Source of the DNA: Saprospiraceae bacterium
Lineage (GTDB): Bacteria; Bacteroidota; Bacteroidia; Chitinophagales; Saprospiraceae
Direction: 5' to 3'
NCBI GenBank assembly: GCA_016787525.1
Contig: JAEUUP010000022.1
Location: 30,718-94,717 of the forward strand
DNA length: 64,000 nt
Shown: positions 36,182 through 45,129 of the stretch, piece after piece
Numbering within the stretch: the stretch's first letter is position 1
Layout of the letters: every line of letters begins with the position of its first letter
Translations under genes and position numbers: made by a program
The notes under the pieces: model-generated
What the model saw: the letters and a program-made list of their open reading frames with translations, nothing else
Database searches by the model: none
Told to the model about the DNA's origin: nothing

Positions 36182-36937
36182 TCAACTATAAGCCAATGGA
36201 CTATTACCAACGGCTGAAACAGCATTCTCAGCCTCTTGTTGGGCAACCAATTTGTCTTCAACGATTTTCAAAACAGTTGGATTCATGCCTAAAGCCCAAT
36301 GACTGCCAACAACTTCGATATTTTGATGCAAATCATCTTCTATTTTTTCCAAACAAGCCGCCCAAGGCACAATGCCATCTTGTTTAGTATAAATCGCAGT
36401 TGTTCTAATCGGCGCAGGATTGGGTATTTGTCTGCGCCAATTGTCGTCAATTTTTGATGAATCGTGTAGCAATTCAAAAAGCCAAGTACCGTTTGTTGGC
36501 GCATAACCATCTCCAAATGGACTGCCCATCGTGATAACTTGACGGAACAAATGCGGACGCTGCTTCGCCAATTCGCGCACATAAACGCCGCCCATACTCC
36601 AACCGATGAGCGTGATTTTCGTATTGTGCTTGCGATAAATCTCATCCACACGTGCATTTAAGCGATTCAAGTCGTTCAAATCCTTCAAATCGCACATATT
36701 TCGACCCAGTTCCCAGCCATAAGCCGTGTATCCGAGCTTATTGACGAATTTACGCAAATAACGCATCGAATAATCGGTACACAAAAAACCTGGCACAGCC
36801 AAAACAGGATGCCCATCGCCTTTGTGCGTGAACCGATAACGTGCCATGAAGATTAAACACCCAATGTGTTCGATGATTGCCCGCATCCCCTCAGTAAAAA
36901 ACCAAAAAAGAGAAGGTTTTTTGATTTGATTTGCCAT
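36182..36937 (-). CDS. Alpha/beta hydrolase (lipase-like)
   Basis: 251 residues with the nucleophile elbow GWSMGGVYVRELA near 133-145, an oxyanion strand PVLAVPGFLCTD, and a late Asp and His (KQDGIVPW, GSHWALGMNP). The PGF ... DxSMRYLRKFVNKLGY segment is typical of esterases/lipases related to PGAP1-like or YheT-like proteins. There is no signal peptide, though one hydrophobic stretch (IGCLIFMARYRF) lies near 27. It lies 83 bp upstream of the ArsA-like gene stop, on the same strand. Decamer 36887-36896 encodes TEG near the N-terminus. Confidence 0.85.
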   Translation of the reverse strand: MANQIKKPSLFWFFTEGMRAIIEHIGCLIFMARYRFTHKGDGHPVLAVPGFLCTDYSMRYLRKFVNKLGYTAYGWELGRNMCDLKDLNDLNRLNARVDEIYRKHNTKITLIGWSMGGVYVRELAKQRPHLFRQVITMGSPFGDGYAPTNGTWLFELLHDSSKIDDNWRRQIPNPAPIRTTAIYTKQDGIVPWAACLEKIEDDLHQNIEVVGSHWALGMNPTVLKIVEDKLVAQQEAENAVSAVGNSPLAYS

Positions 36938-37020
36938 TTTTGAATTTTATTTAGTATCACTTTAGGCAAACTTTCAAAGAAGGTTTGCCTAAAGTGTTTC
37001 GGTCATTGTTTCTATTTTAT

Positions 37021-38178
37021 CTATTTCACCAAAGAAACCACCAACCACGGTGCTTGGAAACGATATTCTTTCAATTGCAAAAAACTGGCAAAACGCGGCA
37101 ACATCACTGATTTACGACGATTGCCAAGGTCAATAACCAATTCGTCACCAAATTTTTTCAATTCAATATCTTCTTCCTTCACAAAAGGCAGTTTTGTTTT
37201 GAAAAAATAACCGTCTTTATTCTCAATGAACTCAAATGGCTTGTCCAAATGTAAGACATCAGCCGCTTTGGTATCGCGATACATCGAATCGCCAATTTTA
37301 TCTAAAAGTTCTGTACCAAAAACTTCTTGACCTTGATGCTCGACTTTGAGAATAGGAATGGGTTTAAAACTCTCTTCAATTTCTGTCAAATACTGTTTTT
37401 GCGAAGCCACATAGTTTTTGAACGTATCGCCACCTGCGTTTTCAGGCAAAATACGGTTTACGACCACCGCATCTACATTGTAGCCATACAATTGCAAATA
37501 CGTATAAGCCCGTTTCGCTTCTTTTATGACCATCCGCTCTGGATTTGTCACAATGCGAATCGAACACACTTCTGGATTGAGAAAAACCTTTTGAATACTC
37601 TCCAATTTATTGAACAACTCATCCAGCTCTTCCAAACCTTTGTCCAAAGGCACACCCGTAAATACCCGCACACCCGAAGTGACAGCTTTCACAGCAATAT
37701 TTTTACCATTAAAAGCCTTCGTCATCCACGATTTAGCCACTTGTGGCAACGACAACAAGGTTAAAGTTTCTCCAGTCGGCGCGCTGTCAATCACAATCAA
37801 GTCATAGGCCCCCTCAGTATAATATTTCTCTAACCACAAAAAAGCAGATGCTTCTTCCATGCCCGGCAAGACCGATAATTCTTCTGCCACCACATTTTTC
37901 ACACCTTTCCAACGGAAAATCGTTTGCATCAAATGGCGCATATTATTCCAATATTTCTCCATCGAATAATACACATCGAACTCTTGTGCGAATAAATTGG
38001 GTAAGATTTCAGTCGGCTCAGGCGAGAGTTTGATGTTCAAAGCATCAGAAAGACTGTGGGCTGGGTCTGTGGAAATGACAAGTGTTTTTAAGCCGTCTTG
38101 GGCGGCTTTCATAGCCGTAGCGGCAGCAGAAGTTGTTTTGCCAACACCTCCTTTGCCCGTGAAAAGTATGATACGCAT
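37021..38178 (-). CDS. ArsA-family (TRC40/GET3-like) ATPase
   Basis: 385 residues. The P-loop GKGGVGKTTSAAA starts at residue 8, and the switch DPAHSLSDAL, the IVIDSAPTGETLTLL block and the late RIVTNPERMVIKEAKR are family markers. The C-terminal 80 residues (LPFVKEEDIELKKFGDELVID ... LPRFASFLQLKEYRF) form an alpha-crystallin-like domain found in bacterial ArsA homologues. No Cys triad for arsenite is apparent and no arsenical genes are nearby. A tail-anchored-protein or storage-granule-linked role is therefore more likely than arsenite export; this is inference. It is followed by lipase-like and preceded by phasin-like genes on the same strand. Decamer 37810-37819 encodes TEG. Confidence 0.88.
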   Translation of the reverse strand: MRIILFTGKGGVGKTTSAAATAMKAAQDGLKTLVISTDPAHSLSDALNIKLSPEPTEILPNLFAQEFDVYYSMEKYWNNMRHLMQTIFRWKGVKNVVAEELSVLPGMEEASAFLWLEKYYTEGAYDLIVIDSAPTGETLTLLSLPQVAKSWMTKAFNGKNIAVKAVTSGVRVFTGVPLDKGLEELDELFNKLESIQKVFLNPEVCSIRIVTNPERMVIKEAKRAYTYLQLYGYNVDAVVVNRILPENAGGDTFKNYVASQKQYLTEIEESFKPIPILKVEHQGQEVFGTELLDKIGDSMYRDTKAADVLHLDKPFEFIENKDGYFFKTKLPFVKEEDIELKKFGDELVIDLGNRRKSVMLPRFASFLQLKEYRFQAPWLVVSLVK

Positions 38179-38227
38179 GATTTTTTACTATAAAAATGGT
38201 GATTTCTTAGAAAATGCTCAAAAACGA

Positions 38228-38267
38228 AAAATTGGCTATTGGTAACGTCAACCAATAACCAATTTTT
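38228..38267 (-). terminator. Terminator after the larger phasin-like gene
   Basis: AAAATTGG-c-TATTGGT pairs with ACCAATA-a-CCAATTTTT around a 7-nt loop. The minus-strand tail TTTTTCGTTTTTG suits the gene ending at 38320. Confidence 0.75.
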
Positions 38268-38319
38268 ACAACGAGTGAATCAGCCAGTTGACTAATCAAC
38301 ACAACAACAAAGACATCAA

Positions 38320-39102
38320 TTAGTTTTTGATGATGTTTTTCAAACGGTTGGCACTGTTCAAGAATTGACCTTTGACCGTTTCAAGTGTCGAAAACACGAT
38401 GTCTTGTTGTCTTTCAGCCAATTTCAAACCTGTTTTGAATGCTTTGTTAGCCAAACCTTGCCATTTTTCGCCATTTGTTGCGAAACCTTCAACGAAGTCT
38501 TCTGCTGTTTCGTAAGCAAAACTGTTCGCATTTTTCACTGCTTTTTTGATAGAAGCGACCCCCTCAGTAATATCCACATTTTCGATGGCTTCAACAGCGA
38601 TTTTGTTCGTTTTTGCTTGCAATTCTTTGGCACTTGTTTTCGCATCAGCAACCAATTCAGAAGCTGTTGCTTGGATTTGGCTGTTGACTTTCTTAGCAGT
38701 CTCTTTGATTTTGTTGATGTTCTCAGTCACGTGAATTTTTTCAGCCACCTCTTTCGCACTCTTCTCAGCGATGTTTTTCACTGCTTTTGAGTTCGCTTTC
38801 ACTTCTTTCACAATCTCAGCTGCTGTTTCTTTCACCTCAGCATTCACTGTTTTTGCTGTTTTTTTGATTTTATTGACACTTTTAGCCATTTCCAATTTTT
38901 TCGCAGCATCTTTAACTGTCTTAGTTGCTACTTCGCTGACTTCTTTTGTGCTGGTTGCCAAATCTTTAGCGATGTTTTCCACTGTTTCAACCACATCTGA
39001 ATTGATGGTTTTAGCCGTTGCTGTGATTTTATCCAAACCGTTTACAGTTGTTGTTTCGGTTGTTTCTACTTTTTTCGCTGCTTTTTTTTCTTTATTTTCC
39101 AT
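38320..39102 (-). CDS. Phasin-like/apolipoprotein-like amphipathic repeat protein
   Basis: 260 residues, Lys/Ala/Glu/Thr-rich, almost fully helical. About three and a half degenerate repeats of about 53 residues begin LDKITATAKTINSDV, VNKIKKTAKTVNAEV, INKIKETAKKVNSQI and VASIKKAVKNANSFA. The last 60 residues (GEKWQGLANKAFKTGLKLAERQ ... ETVKGQFLNSANRL) match the C-terminal core of the next protein upstream (KWQDLGEKVLTTGVKMLAVQ). Such proteins coat polyhydroxyalkanoate granules or lipid surfaces. No PHA synthase is in the window. Decamer 38560-38569 encodes TEG between the third repeat and the core. Confidence 0.75.
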   Translation of the reverse strand: MENKEKKAAKKVETTETTTVNGLDKITATAKTINSDVVETVENIAKDLATSTKEVSEVATKTVKDAAKKLEMAKSVNKIKKTAKTVNAEVKETAAEIVKEVKANSKAVKNIAEKSAKEVAEKIHVTENINKIKETAKKVNSQIQATASELVADAKTSAKELQAKTNKIAVEAIENVDITEGVASIKKAVKNANSFAYETAEDFVEGFATNGEKWQGLANKAFKTGLKLAERQQDIVFSTLETVKGQFLNSANRLKNIIKN

Positions 39103-39241
39103 TTCTATATTTTCGATAAAATGTTATTCAATATTGTTTAAAATAAATAAAAGAGTGTGAACTTCTGCGGTAATGTTCTTATCTGTTTCTGATTCAAAGC
39201 CCTTGATACTAAATTATACTGAGGGGGAGACTTTCGACGAA

Positions 39242-39655
39242 TTAGGCAACTTGAACGTCTGTTTTTTTCTTAGAATTTGTTGTTTTTTTAGGTTTTGCTA
39301 CGGTTTCAGCCATCAATTCATCAATAGTCAAGTCGCTTTCTATTTGCGTATCGGCTTCAACTTTAGCTTTTTTTGCAGGTTTGTTACCAACCAATTTGTT
39401 GAAACGTTTGCGGCTTGCTGCGAACTGACCAACGATTGTTTCAATTGCCGATAAAGTCACTTCTTGCTGAACTGCCAACATTTTTACGCCTGTTGTCAAA
39501 ACTTTTTCACCCAAATCTTGCCATTTTTCAACGACTTTTGCTGAGTTATCAACCAATTCGTTTGATGCTTGGAGCAATTCTTTGTTCAAAACCGTTGCTT
39601 GTTTTTTCAAAGCTGCTGTAATTGTTTTTTCTGTTGCTGCACTTGACGTTGCCAT
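39242..39655 (-). CDS. Phasin-like protein
   Basis: 137 residues from the ATG at 39655; the longer frame begins upstream of the promoter's expected start site. The N-terminal 80 residues are a phasin-like helix bundle (TITAALKKQATVLNKELLQASNELVDN ... KWQDLGEKVLTTGVKMLAVQQEVTLSAIETIVGQF). The last 45 are a Lys-rich, disordered tail (KPAKKAKVEA, AKPKKTTNSKKKTD) that could bind nucleic acid, as PhaF-type proteins do. It is a paralogue of the neighbouring 260-residue protein. It has a consensus promoter (39706-39735), which suggests strong expression. A decamer (39217-39226) lies 16 bp past the stop. Confidence 0.78.
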   Translation of the reverse strand: MATSSAATEKTITAALKKQATVLNKELLQASNELVDNSAKVVEKWQDLGEKVLTTGVKMLAVQQEVTLSAIETIVGQFAASRKRFNKLVGNKPAKKAKVEADTQIESDLTIDELMAETVAKPKKTTNSKKKTDVQVA

Positions 39656-39705
39656 CGTATTTATGATTTTTAATGATGTAAAAACTAATTTTTTCTTTTG
39701 ATGAC

Positions 39706-39735
39706 ACAAAGGTAGGATGAGGGAGTTACAGACAA
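39706..39735 (-). promoter_or_regulatory. Consensus Bacteroidota promoter for the phasin-like gene
   Basis: On the minus strand, TTG (39735-39733), exactly 19 bp, then TACCTTTG (39713-39706). Transcription would start near 39699, about 45 nt before the ATG at 39655. Confidence 0.78.
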
Positions 39736-39882
39736 GTTACAGATGAGTTACAGTGAGCCAGATAAAAGATTTTTTTTCAAAAAAAAGCTATTGATTTTTC
39801 ATCGTGGCTTTTGAACCAAATTTTTATGTTTGTATCATCAAGCTACGATTTCATCAACCGAGCAGAAACAGGTTCAAAATCA

Positions 39883-40485
39883 ATGGATTTCATTCAATTC
39901 GCTTCCTATTTAGGCACATTTGTGTTTGCCATAACAGGCGCACTCAAAGCGCGAAAGCACCAAATGGATATTTTGGGTGCAGCGATGCTGGCTTTTGTCA
40001 CAGCTTACGGCGGTGGCACAGTCCGCGATATTTTGATTGGGGTGCGCCCGCTGAGTTGGATAAATGACTATACCGCGCTCGTTTTAGTCGTTTTGGCAGT
40101 TGCTATTGTATTTTTATTCAAAAAAAATGTCATCAAGTTTCGCCGCACCATTTTTATAACCGATGCTGTGGGCTTGGGACTTTTTACGGTTTTGGGCATC
40201 CACAAATGTATGCAAGCAGACATTAACAGCGGTTATGCCATCATTTTGGGTACGATAGGCGCAACTTTTGGCGGTTTGCTGGCCGACATATTGAGCAATA
40301 ACATCCCCGATTTGCTCAAAACAGGTGAACTCTATGCTACGGCTTGTTTGATAGGAGGTACAATTCAAGTATTATTAGAGAAACAAGGTATTGGCGAAAA
40401 TTGGACACTGCTGATTTGCATTTTCATTGTCGTTGGTATCCGCATTGTTTCAAAATGGAAGCGGATTTCGTTGCCAGAAATTTAA
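39883..40485 (+). CDS. TRIC-type (UPF0126/YicG) cation channel family protein
   Basis: 200 residues from the ATG at 39883, where homologues begin (FIQFASYLGTFVFAITGALKA). There are six or seven membrane helices in two repeats, each with the glycine-rich kink of the family: YGGGTVRDILIG in the first and TIGATFGGLLADIL in the second. Bacterial TRIC homologues form trimeric monovalent-cation channels in the inner membrane. The longer frame from 39811 adds a poor leader. A TATGTTTG box (39825-39832) fits transcription starting just before 39883. A nine-base near-decamer (40487-40495) lies directly after the stop. Confidence 0.88.
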   Translation: MDFIQFASYLGTFVFAITGALKARKHQMDILGAAMLAFVTAYGGGTVRDILIGVRPLSWINDYTALVLVVLAVAIVFLFKKNVIKFRRTIFITDAVGLGLFTVLGIHKCMQADINSGYAIILGTIGATFGGLLADILSNNIPDLLKTGELYATACLIGGTIQVLLEKQGIGENWTLLICIFIVVGIRIVSKWKRISLPEI

Positions 40486-40749
40486 TCCCTCAGTATATTT
40501 CCATACAAAGTCCTATCATCTTTTATCATTAGACAAAGGTTTTGTGGGTGTTACAAATGATTGTTTCATTTGTAATTTCCTAAAAAATCTTCTAATCGTT
40601 TTTTTTATTTTCGATTATTTTCTATTTTTGCTACCGAAGCAAAAATAAAGAAATATTTAAACAAAGAAAAATAAAAAACCTATCAGTTTTCATCAGTACT
40701 TTCGATTTCTGTAAGATAGGTCACGCTTAAAACATCATAATACAACCTT

Positions 40750-41166
40750 ATGAAATACTTTTTGCTCATTTTACTATTCGTACATCTATCGTGTCAACAT
40801 TCATCTCAAGATAACAGTACAAACACAGTTAAAATAGACGAAAATACGCCCAATCCTCACTCAAAAGAGACAGTAAAATCCACAACAGAACACCAACGAA
40901 ATAGCCATACCGATGCAGTAATAGACTCTGTCGTTGATAGAATCTATCAATTAGAAAAAGTTCAACTTTTAAATAAATCGCATAAAGTATCCATATTGAC
41001 AGAAGAACCGACTACGCCAGATGATTTTTACAATTTTAAGGTCGGTTTCAATGGAACTGAGAGATTTGAAACATACTATATTTTTTCATTCAAAATAAGC
41101 GACTCCACCATATACTATTACGATGTTGTCAACGACGAATTAATAGATATTAAAAACTGGAAATAA
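40750..41166 (+). CDS. Small lipoprotein, unknown
   Basis: 138 residues: MKYFLLILLFVHLSC with lipobox Cys15, then a Ser/Thr/Asn/His-rich linker to about 55. A small C-terminal domain follows (AVIDSVVDRIYQLEKVQLLNK, FYNFKVGFNGTERFETYYIFSFKI, YYYDVVNDELIDIKNW). I recognise no family. It lies 8 bp before the DUF1593 gene and may be translated with it. Confidence 0.72.
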   Translation: MKYFLLILLFVHLSCQHSSQDNSTNTVKIDENTPNPHSKETVKSTTEHQRNSHTDAVIDSVVDRIYQLEKVQLLNKSHKVSILTEEPTTPDDFYNFKVGFNGTERFETYYIFSFKISDSTIYYYDVVNDELIDIKNWK

Positions 41167-41198
41167 CAGCATAAATGAAAGATAATCAAAATAGTAAA

Positions 41199-42743
41199 AT
41201 GAAAAACAAATTCTTATATCTCGTCCTGTTCTGCTTGATTTTACCCCCCTCAGTACAATACGCTCAGGTGGTAAAACCCGAACCTAAAACCCAAACGGTG
41301 AAGCCCAAAAAGCCTCGTACAATCGTGACCACCGATGGCGAATTAGACGATGTGGACTCGTTCATTCGTATGCTTTTGTATTCAAATGAATATAATGTCG
41401 AAGGCTTAATTATCAGTTCGTCGCAATGGCATTATAAGGGTGATGGCAAAGGGACAAAATTTACATCAGAACTGGATATGACTAAACGTATTTATGGCGA
41501 ACGCACTGAATTGCGCTGGCCTGGCGAGCAGTGGATTTATGATTTAGTGGATGCTTATACAAAGGTGTATCCGAATTTAAAAAAACACGCTGAGGGCTAT
41601 CCGACAGGTGAGCATTTAAAAAGTTTGATTCGTATCGGAAATATTGATTTTGAGGGCGAAATGGCTAAAAATACTGAGGGGTCTGATTTTATCAAAAAGA
41701 AACTTTTAGATAATACGACTGAACCGATTTATCTACAAGTATGGGGCGGTACAAATACCATTGCTCGTGCTTTAAAATCTATTGAAGAGGAATACAGTAA
41801 AAAGCCGAATTGGAAAGCAATTTACCAAAAAGTTAGTAAAAAAGCGATTATTTATGCCATTTTAGATCAAGATGCGACCTATAGAAAGTACATTTCTGTG
41901 AAATGGCCTGACATTAAAATTTTCTACAACTCCAATCAATTTTGGTCATTTGCTTACTTCTGGAAACGTGCTGTTCCGCAACAATTACACTATCTTTTGG
42001 AAGGAAAATTCATGACCAATATCATCCACAATAAAGGTGCTTTGACTAAAATGTATTACAGTTATGGTGACGGCAATCCACCAAAAGGCGAGATTGACGA
42101 CATTTACAGTAGCATGGAAAAAGCCAAAAAGAACCAATGGGGAAGTTTTACGCAATATGATTTCATTTCAGAAGGCGACTCTCCAGCGTTTTTACACTTG
42201 GTTGATGTGGGTCTCAATAATTTAAATAATCCTCATTTTGGAGGTTGGGGCGGTCGTTTAGTTCAGTCTGAAAAACAACCTAATCGTTGGGAAGATGGTG
42301 GTGCAACGGCTGAATTTAATCCATACACTCAAAAGCAAAGAGACTCAGCGTATGCGCAAGTACGTTGGATTGAAGCCATTCAAAAGGATTTTGTAAACAG
42401 AGCCGATTGGTGTATAAAAGACTATAAAAATGCCAATCATGCCCCCTCAGTAAAATTGCTTCATGCCAATAAACTGAGTGCAAAAGCCAATCAAAAAGTG
42501 CTTTTAAAAGGTAGAGCAACCGACCCCGATGGCGACAAATTGACTTATCGTTGGTGGAATTATGATGAAGTTGGTACTTATAAAGGCAGCGTAGATATTA
42601 ATAATTCAGATACTCAAAACGCTTCTTTTATAATGCCAAGCGATATTAAAAAAGGTGAAACTGTCCACGTCATTTTAGAAGTGTCTGATACAAGAGAATT
42701 TAATTTGACACGCTATCAAAGGATAATTATTACAGCGAACTAA
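41199..42743 (+). CDS. Exported DUF1593 (nucleoside hydrolase-like/Sde182) protein
   Basis: 514 residues from the ATG at 41199; an ATG at 41175 is also possible. A signal peptide (MKNKFLYLVLFCLILPPSVQYAQ) is followed by the DUF1593 domain. Its start, RTIVTTDGELDDVDSFIRMLLY, parallels the Asp-rich Ca-binding motif of nucleoside hydrolases. VWGGTNTIARALKSI and a late VDVGLNNLNNPHFGGWGGRL are also family features. The C-terminal 95 residues form a beta-sandwich (VLLKGRATDPDGDKLTYRWWNYDE). Family members sit in polysaccharide or glycoside catabolic loci. Three decamers: 41246-41255 (PSV, inside the signal peptide), 41672-41681 (TEG) and 42443-42452 (PSV, at the domain junction). Confidence 0.86.
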   Translation: MKNKFLYLVLFCLILPPSVQYAQVVKPEPKTQTVKPKKPRTIVTTDGELDDVDSFIRMLLYSNEYNVEGLIISSSQWHYKGDGKGTKFTSELDMTKRIYGERTELRWPGEQWIYDLVDAYTKVYPNLKKHAEGYPTGEHLKSLIRIGNIDFEGEMAKNTEGSDFIKKKLLDNTTEPIYLQVWGGTNTIARALKSIEEEYSKKPNWKAIYQKVSKKAIIYAILDQDATYRKYISVKWPDIKIFYNSNQFWSFAYFWKRAVPQQLHYLLEGKFMTNIIHNKGALTKMYYSYGDGNPPKGEIDDIYSSMEKAKKNQWGSFTQYDFISEGDSPAFLHLVDVGLNNLNNPHFGGWGGRLVQSEKQPNRWEDGGATAEFNPYTQKQRDSAYAQVRWIEAIQKDFVNRADWCIKDYKNANHAPSVKLLHANKLSAKANQKVLLKGRATDPDGDKLTYRWWNYDEVGTYKGSVDINNSDTQNASFIMPSDIKKGETVHVILEVSDTREFNLTRYQRIIITAN

Positions 42744-42754
42744 TATTTATTTTA

Positions 42755-43252
42755 ATGGAATCAGAAAACACCTATCATTTCACTTCTCATATTGGTGACG
42801 AAACGTGGGGTCATTGTTTCGGAGTTCCATCTATTTATGCTGAGATGTTCAAGTCGGAAGATGGTTCTCGGCGGGTGGTTTGTGTTCTTAATGATTCATT
42901 GACTTTACATGCAGCGATTATGCCTCACGGCAATGGCTGGGTAATTAGCATGAATAAACCTAATTTAAAGAAATTGGGCTTAAAAGTCGGTTCACCTGTC
43001 CAAGTTGAAATACGGAAAGATACGAGTGAATTTGGCTTGCCCATGTCCGAAGAATTTAGAGAAGTTTTAGAGCAAGACCCTGAAGCAAAAGGCTATTTTG
43101 ATGTTTTGACAGCAGGTAAAAAACGATCGCTGATTCACTTCGTTACAGGTGTTAAAAATATAGATAAACGCATTGAACGAGCCTTTATGATTGCAGAAAA
43201 ATTGAAAGAGAGTAAAGGAATCATTAAATCAAATGAGCTTTGGGGTGGGTGA
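42755..43252 (+). CDS. DUF1905/YdeI-like protein
   Basis: 165 residues. The first 95 fit the DUF1905 beta-barrel (WGHCFGVPSIYAEMF ... RVVCVLNDSLTLHAAIMPHGNGWVISMNK). The C-terminal part fits the YdeI/OmpD-associated helical domain (LPMSEEFREVLEQDPEAKGYFDVLTAGKKRSLIHFVTGV, with IDKRIERAFMIAEKL). Cytoplasmic. The biochemical role is not established. It is 11 bp after the DUF1593 gene, in the same run. Confidence 0.82.
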   Translation: MESENTYHFTSHIGDETWGHCFGVPSIYAEMFKSEDGSRRVVCVLNDSLTLHAAIMPHGNGWVISMNKPNLKKLGLKVGSPVQVEIRKDTSEFGLPMSEEFREVLEQDPEAKGYFDVLTAGKKRSLIHFVTGVKNIDKRIERAFMIAEKLKESKGIIKSNELWGG

Positions 43253-43337
43253 TTTAGAATACCCCTCAGTAAAACCGTGAATTTAAAATCAAAAATAGCA
43301 ATTTGTCATTCGTAAATCCAAAATAGTAAATCAAAAT

Positions 43338-44111
43338 ATGCCTTCAAATTATTCATTAAAAATAGCAGTAGTAACAGGCGCAGCAAGGGGCATCGGCTTG
43401 GCGATTGCTCAACGTTTTCACGCCGAGAAGTACCACGTTATCATCTTAGATTATGATAAAACAGGTTTGCAAAATTGTAAAACGGCTTTAAAAGGTCAAA
43501 AAAGATATTCTTTTTACCTCTGTGATGTGTCCAATCCCAAGCAAGTGCAAGCGACTTTTCAAAAAATTACGGCTCAATTTTCGGCTATTCACGCACTTGT
43601 GAATAACGCAGGGATTGCTATTTTTAAACCAGCTGAAGAAGTGACTTTTGAGGATTGGAGTACGGTTTTAGGGACTAATCTGAATGGTACTTTTTTGTGT
43701 AGTCAAGCCTGTTTTCCAGCTCTTTTGGAGGGTAAAGGGAGCATTGTCAATATTGCGAGCATTTCGGGTGTGCGTGCCAGCACTTTGCGGATTGCTTACG
43801 GCACGAGCAAAGCAGCGATTATGCACCTCACCAAACAGCAAGCGGTGGAATATGGCAATAAAGGTGTGCGTGCCAATGCGATTGCTCCCGGCCCTGTCGA
43901 GACAGAAATGGCAAAATTGGTGCATAGCGCAGACATCAGAACGTCTTATAATGATGCCATACCGTTGGCTCGATACGGTACGATGGAAGAAATGGCGAAT
44001 ACGGTTTATTTTTTATGCAGCCCCGAAGCGGCTTATATTAATGGTCAAATTATTGCGGTTGATGGGGGTTTTGATGCGTCGGGTGTGGGTTTGCCGAGTT
44101 TACGCACTTAA
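43338..44111 (+). CDS. Short-chain dehydrogenase/reductase
   Basis: 257 residues with complete SDR motifs: cofactor loop TGAARGIG (13-20), Asp37-Tyr of an NAD-preferring site (IILDYD), NNAG, catalytic Ser in NIASISG, YGTSK with Tyr and Lys, and APGPVETEM. It is unrelated in detail to the SDR at 25971. Position between a DUF1593 hydrolase and an esterase/MFS pair suggests a sugar or polyol substrate. Upstream 85 bp contain a decamer (43262-43271). Confidence 0.92.
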   Translation: MPSNYSLKIAVVTGAARGIGLAIAQRFHAEKYHVIILDYDKTGLQNCKTALKGQKRYSFYLCDVSNPKQVQATFQKITAQFSAIHALVNNAGIAIFKPAEEVTFEDWSTVLGTNLNGTFLCSQACFPALLEGKGSIVNIASISGVRASTLRIAYGTSKAAIMHLTKQQAVEYGNKGVRANAIAPGPVETEMAKLVHSADIRTSYNDAIPLARYGTMEEMANTVYFLCSPEAAYINGQIIAVDGGFDASGVGLPSLRT

Positions 44112-44173
44112 AATGCATACCAATCGCACCCCCTCAGTATAAATGACTTTTCATTCATTTAAAACAATACAAA

Positions 44174-45058
44174 ATGACATTTAATAAAATACGTTTTTGG
44201 ATTTTATCAATTACGAATCTTTCCGTTTTTGCCTTAAATGCAGCTACAGTTGATACAATTGACGTAGCAAGTCCTTCAATGAACACGACTTATAAAGCCG
44301 CCGTAGCCATACCCGCCTCTTATGCAAAAAACATGGCTTCTTACCCTGTTTTATATCTATTGCATGGCGCAAATGGGCATTTTCGTTCATGGTCTATCCG
44401 TCCGCCGAATGATAAAAAATTGGTTGAAAAAATGGCTGACCAGTACAATATGATTATTGTTATGCCCGAAGGTGAGGTATTTGGTTGGTATTACGACAGC
44501 CCTTTTAATAAAGAAAATCAATTTGAAAGCCATGTCATCAAGGAGGTAATTCCAAAAATTGATGCCACTTATCGCACAGTGAAAAGCAATAAAGGGCGTG
44601 TTATATCAGGTCTTTCAATGGGTGGACATGGGGCTGTTTATCTCTCTACTCGTCACCCCGATATGTTTTGTGCAGCAGGCACGATGAGTGGGGCAATGGA
44701 TATGAATTTTTCAAAATACAGAACAACACAACCTTCCACTCCTGAACAAAAAGAACGGTACGTGAAATTATTTGGCAGTTCTGACCCCACGAGTGCAGAA
44801 TTTGTTAAAAATTCGGTTATCAATATGATTGATGCCATTAAAAAAAATGGCTTACCACTTATCGTTGACTGTGGTGTGGACGATTTTTTATTAGATGTGA
44901 ATCGTGAATTTCACGCTCGATTGGTCTATAACAATGTCCCACACGATTATACGGAACGCCCCGGCGACCACACTTGGGCATATTGGGAAAATGCTTTGCC
45001 ATATCATATGATTTTCTTTCAAAAAGTTTTAAAAAAGCACGGCGTAACAGTGGAATAA
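44174..45058 (+). CDS. Exported esterase (esterase D/feruloyl-esterase-like)
   Basis: 294 residues with a hydrophobic N-terminal signal (FWILSITNLSVFALNA). Alpha/beta-hydrolase features are the strand VLYLLHGANGHFRSW, MPEG, the nucleophile elbow GLSMGGHGAVYLS with Ser near 150, the acid DCGVDDFL and the His in RPGDHTW. It is similar to S-formylglutathione hydrolase and acetyl/feruloyl esterases acting on decorated polysaccharides. It follows the SDR (62 bp, with a decamer at 44130-44139 in the gap) and precedes the MFS transporter. Confidence 0.87.
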   Translation: MTFNKIRFWILSITNLSVFALNAATVDTIDVASPSMNTTYKAAVAIPASYAKNMASYPVLYLLHGANGHFRSWSIRPPNDKKLVEKMADQYNMIIVMPEGEVFGWYYDSPFNKENQFESHVIKEVIPKIDATYRTVKSNKGRVISGLSMGGHGAVYLSTRHPDMFCAAGTMSGAMDMNFSKYRTTQPSTPEQKERYVKLFGSSDPTSAEFVKNSVINMIDAIKKNGLPLIVDCGVDDFLLDVNREFHARLVYNNVPHDYTERPGDHTWAYWENALPYHMIFFQKVLKKHGVTVE

Positions 45059-45129
45059 AATAATAAAGTGTACAGTGTTTAGATTTCTAAACACTATACA
45101 CTTTATAAAAAAATACCAACTTTTAACAA

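Noticed and set aside
37021..38178. Arsenite efflux ATPase
   Set aside because: No metal-binding cysteine triad was evident and no arsB, arsR or arsC neighbours; left as an ArsA-family ATPase.
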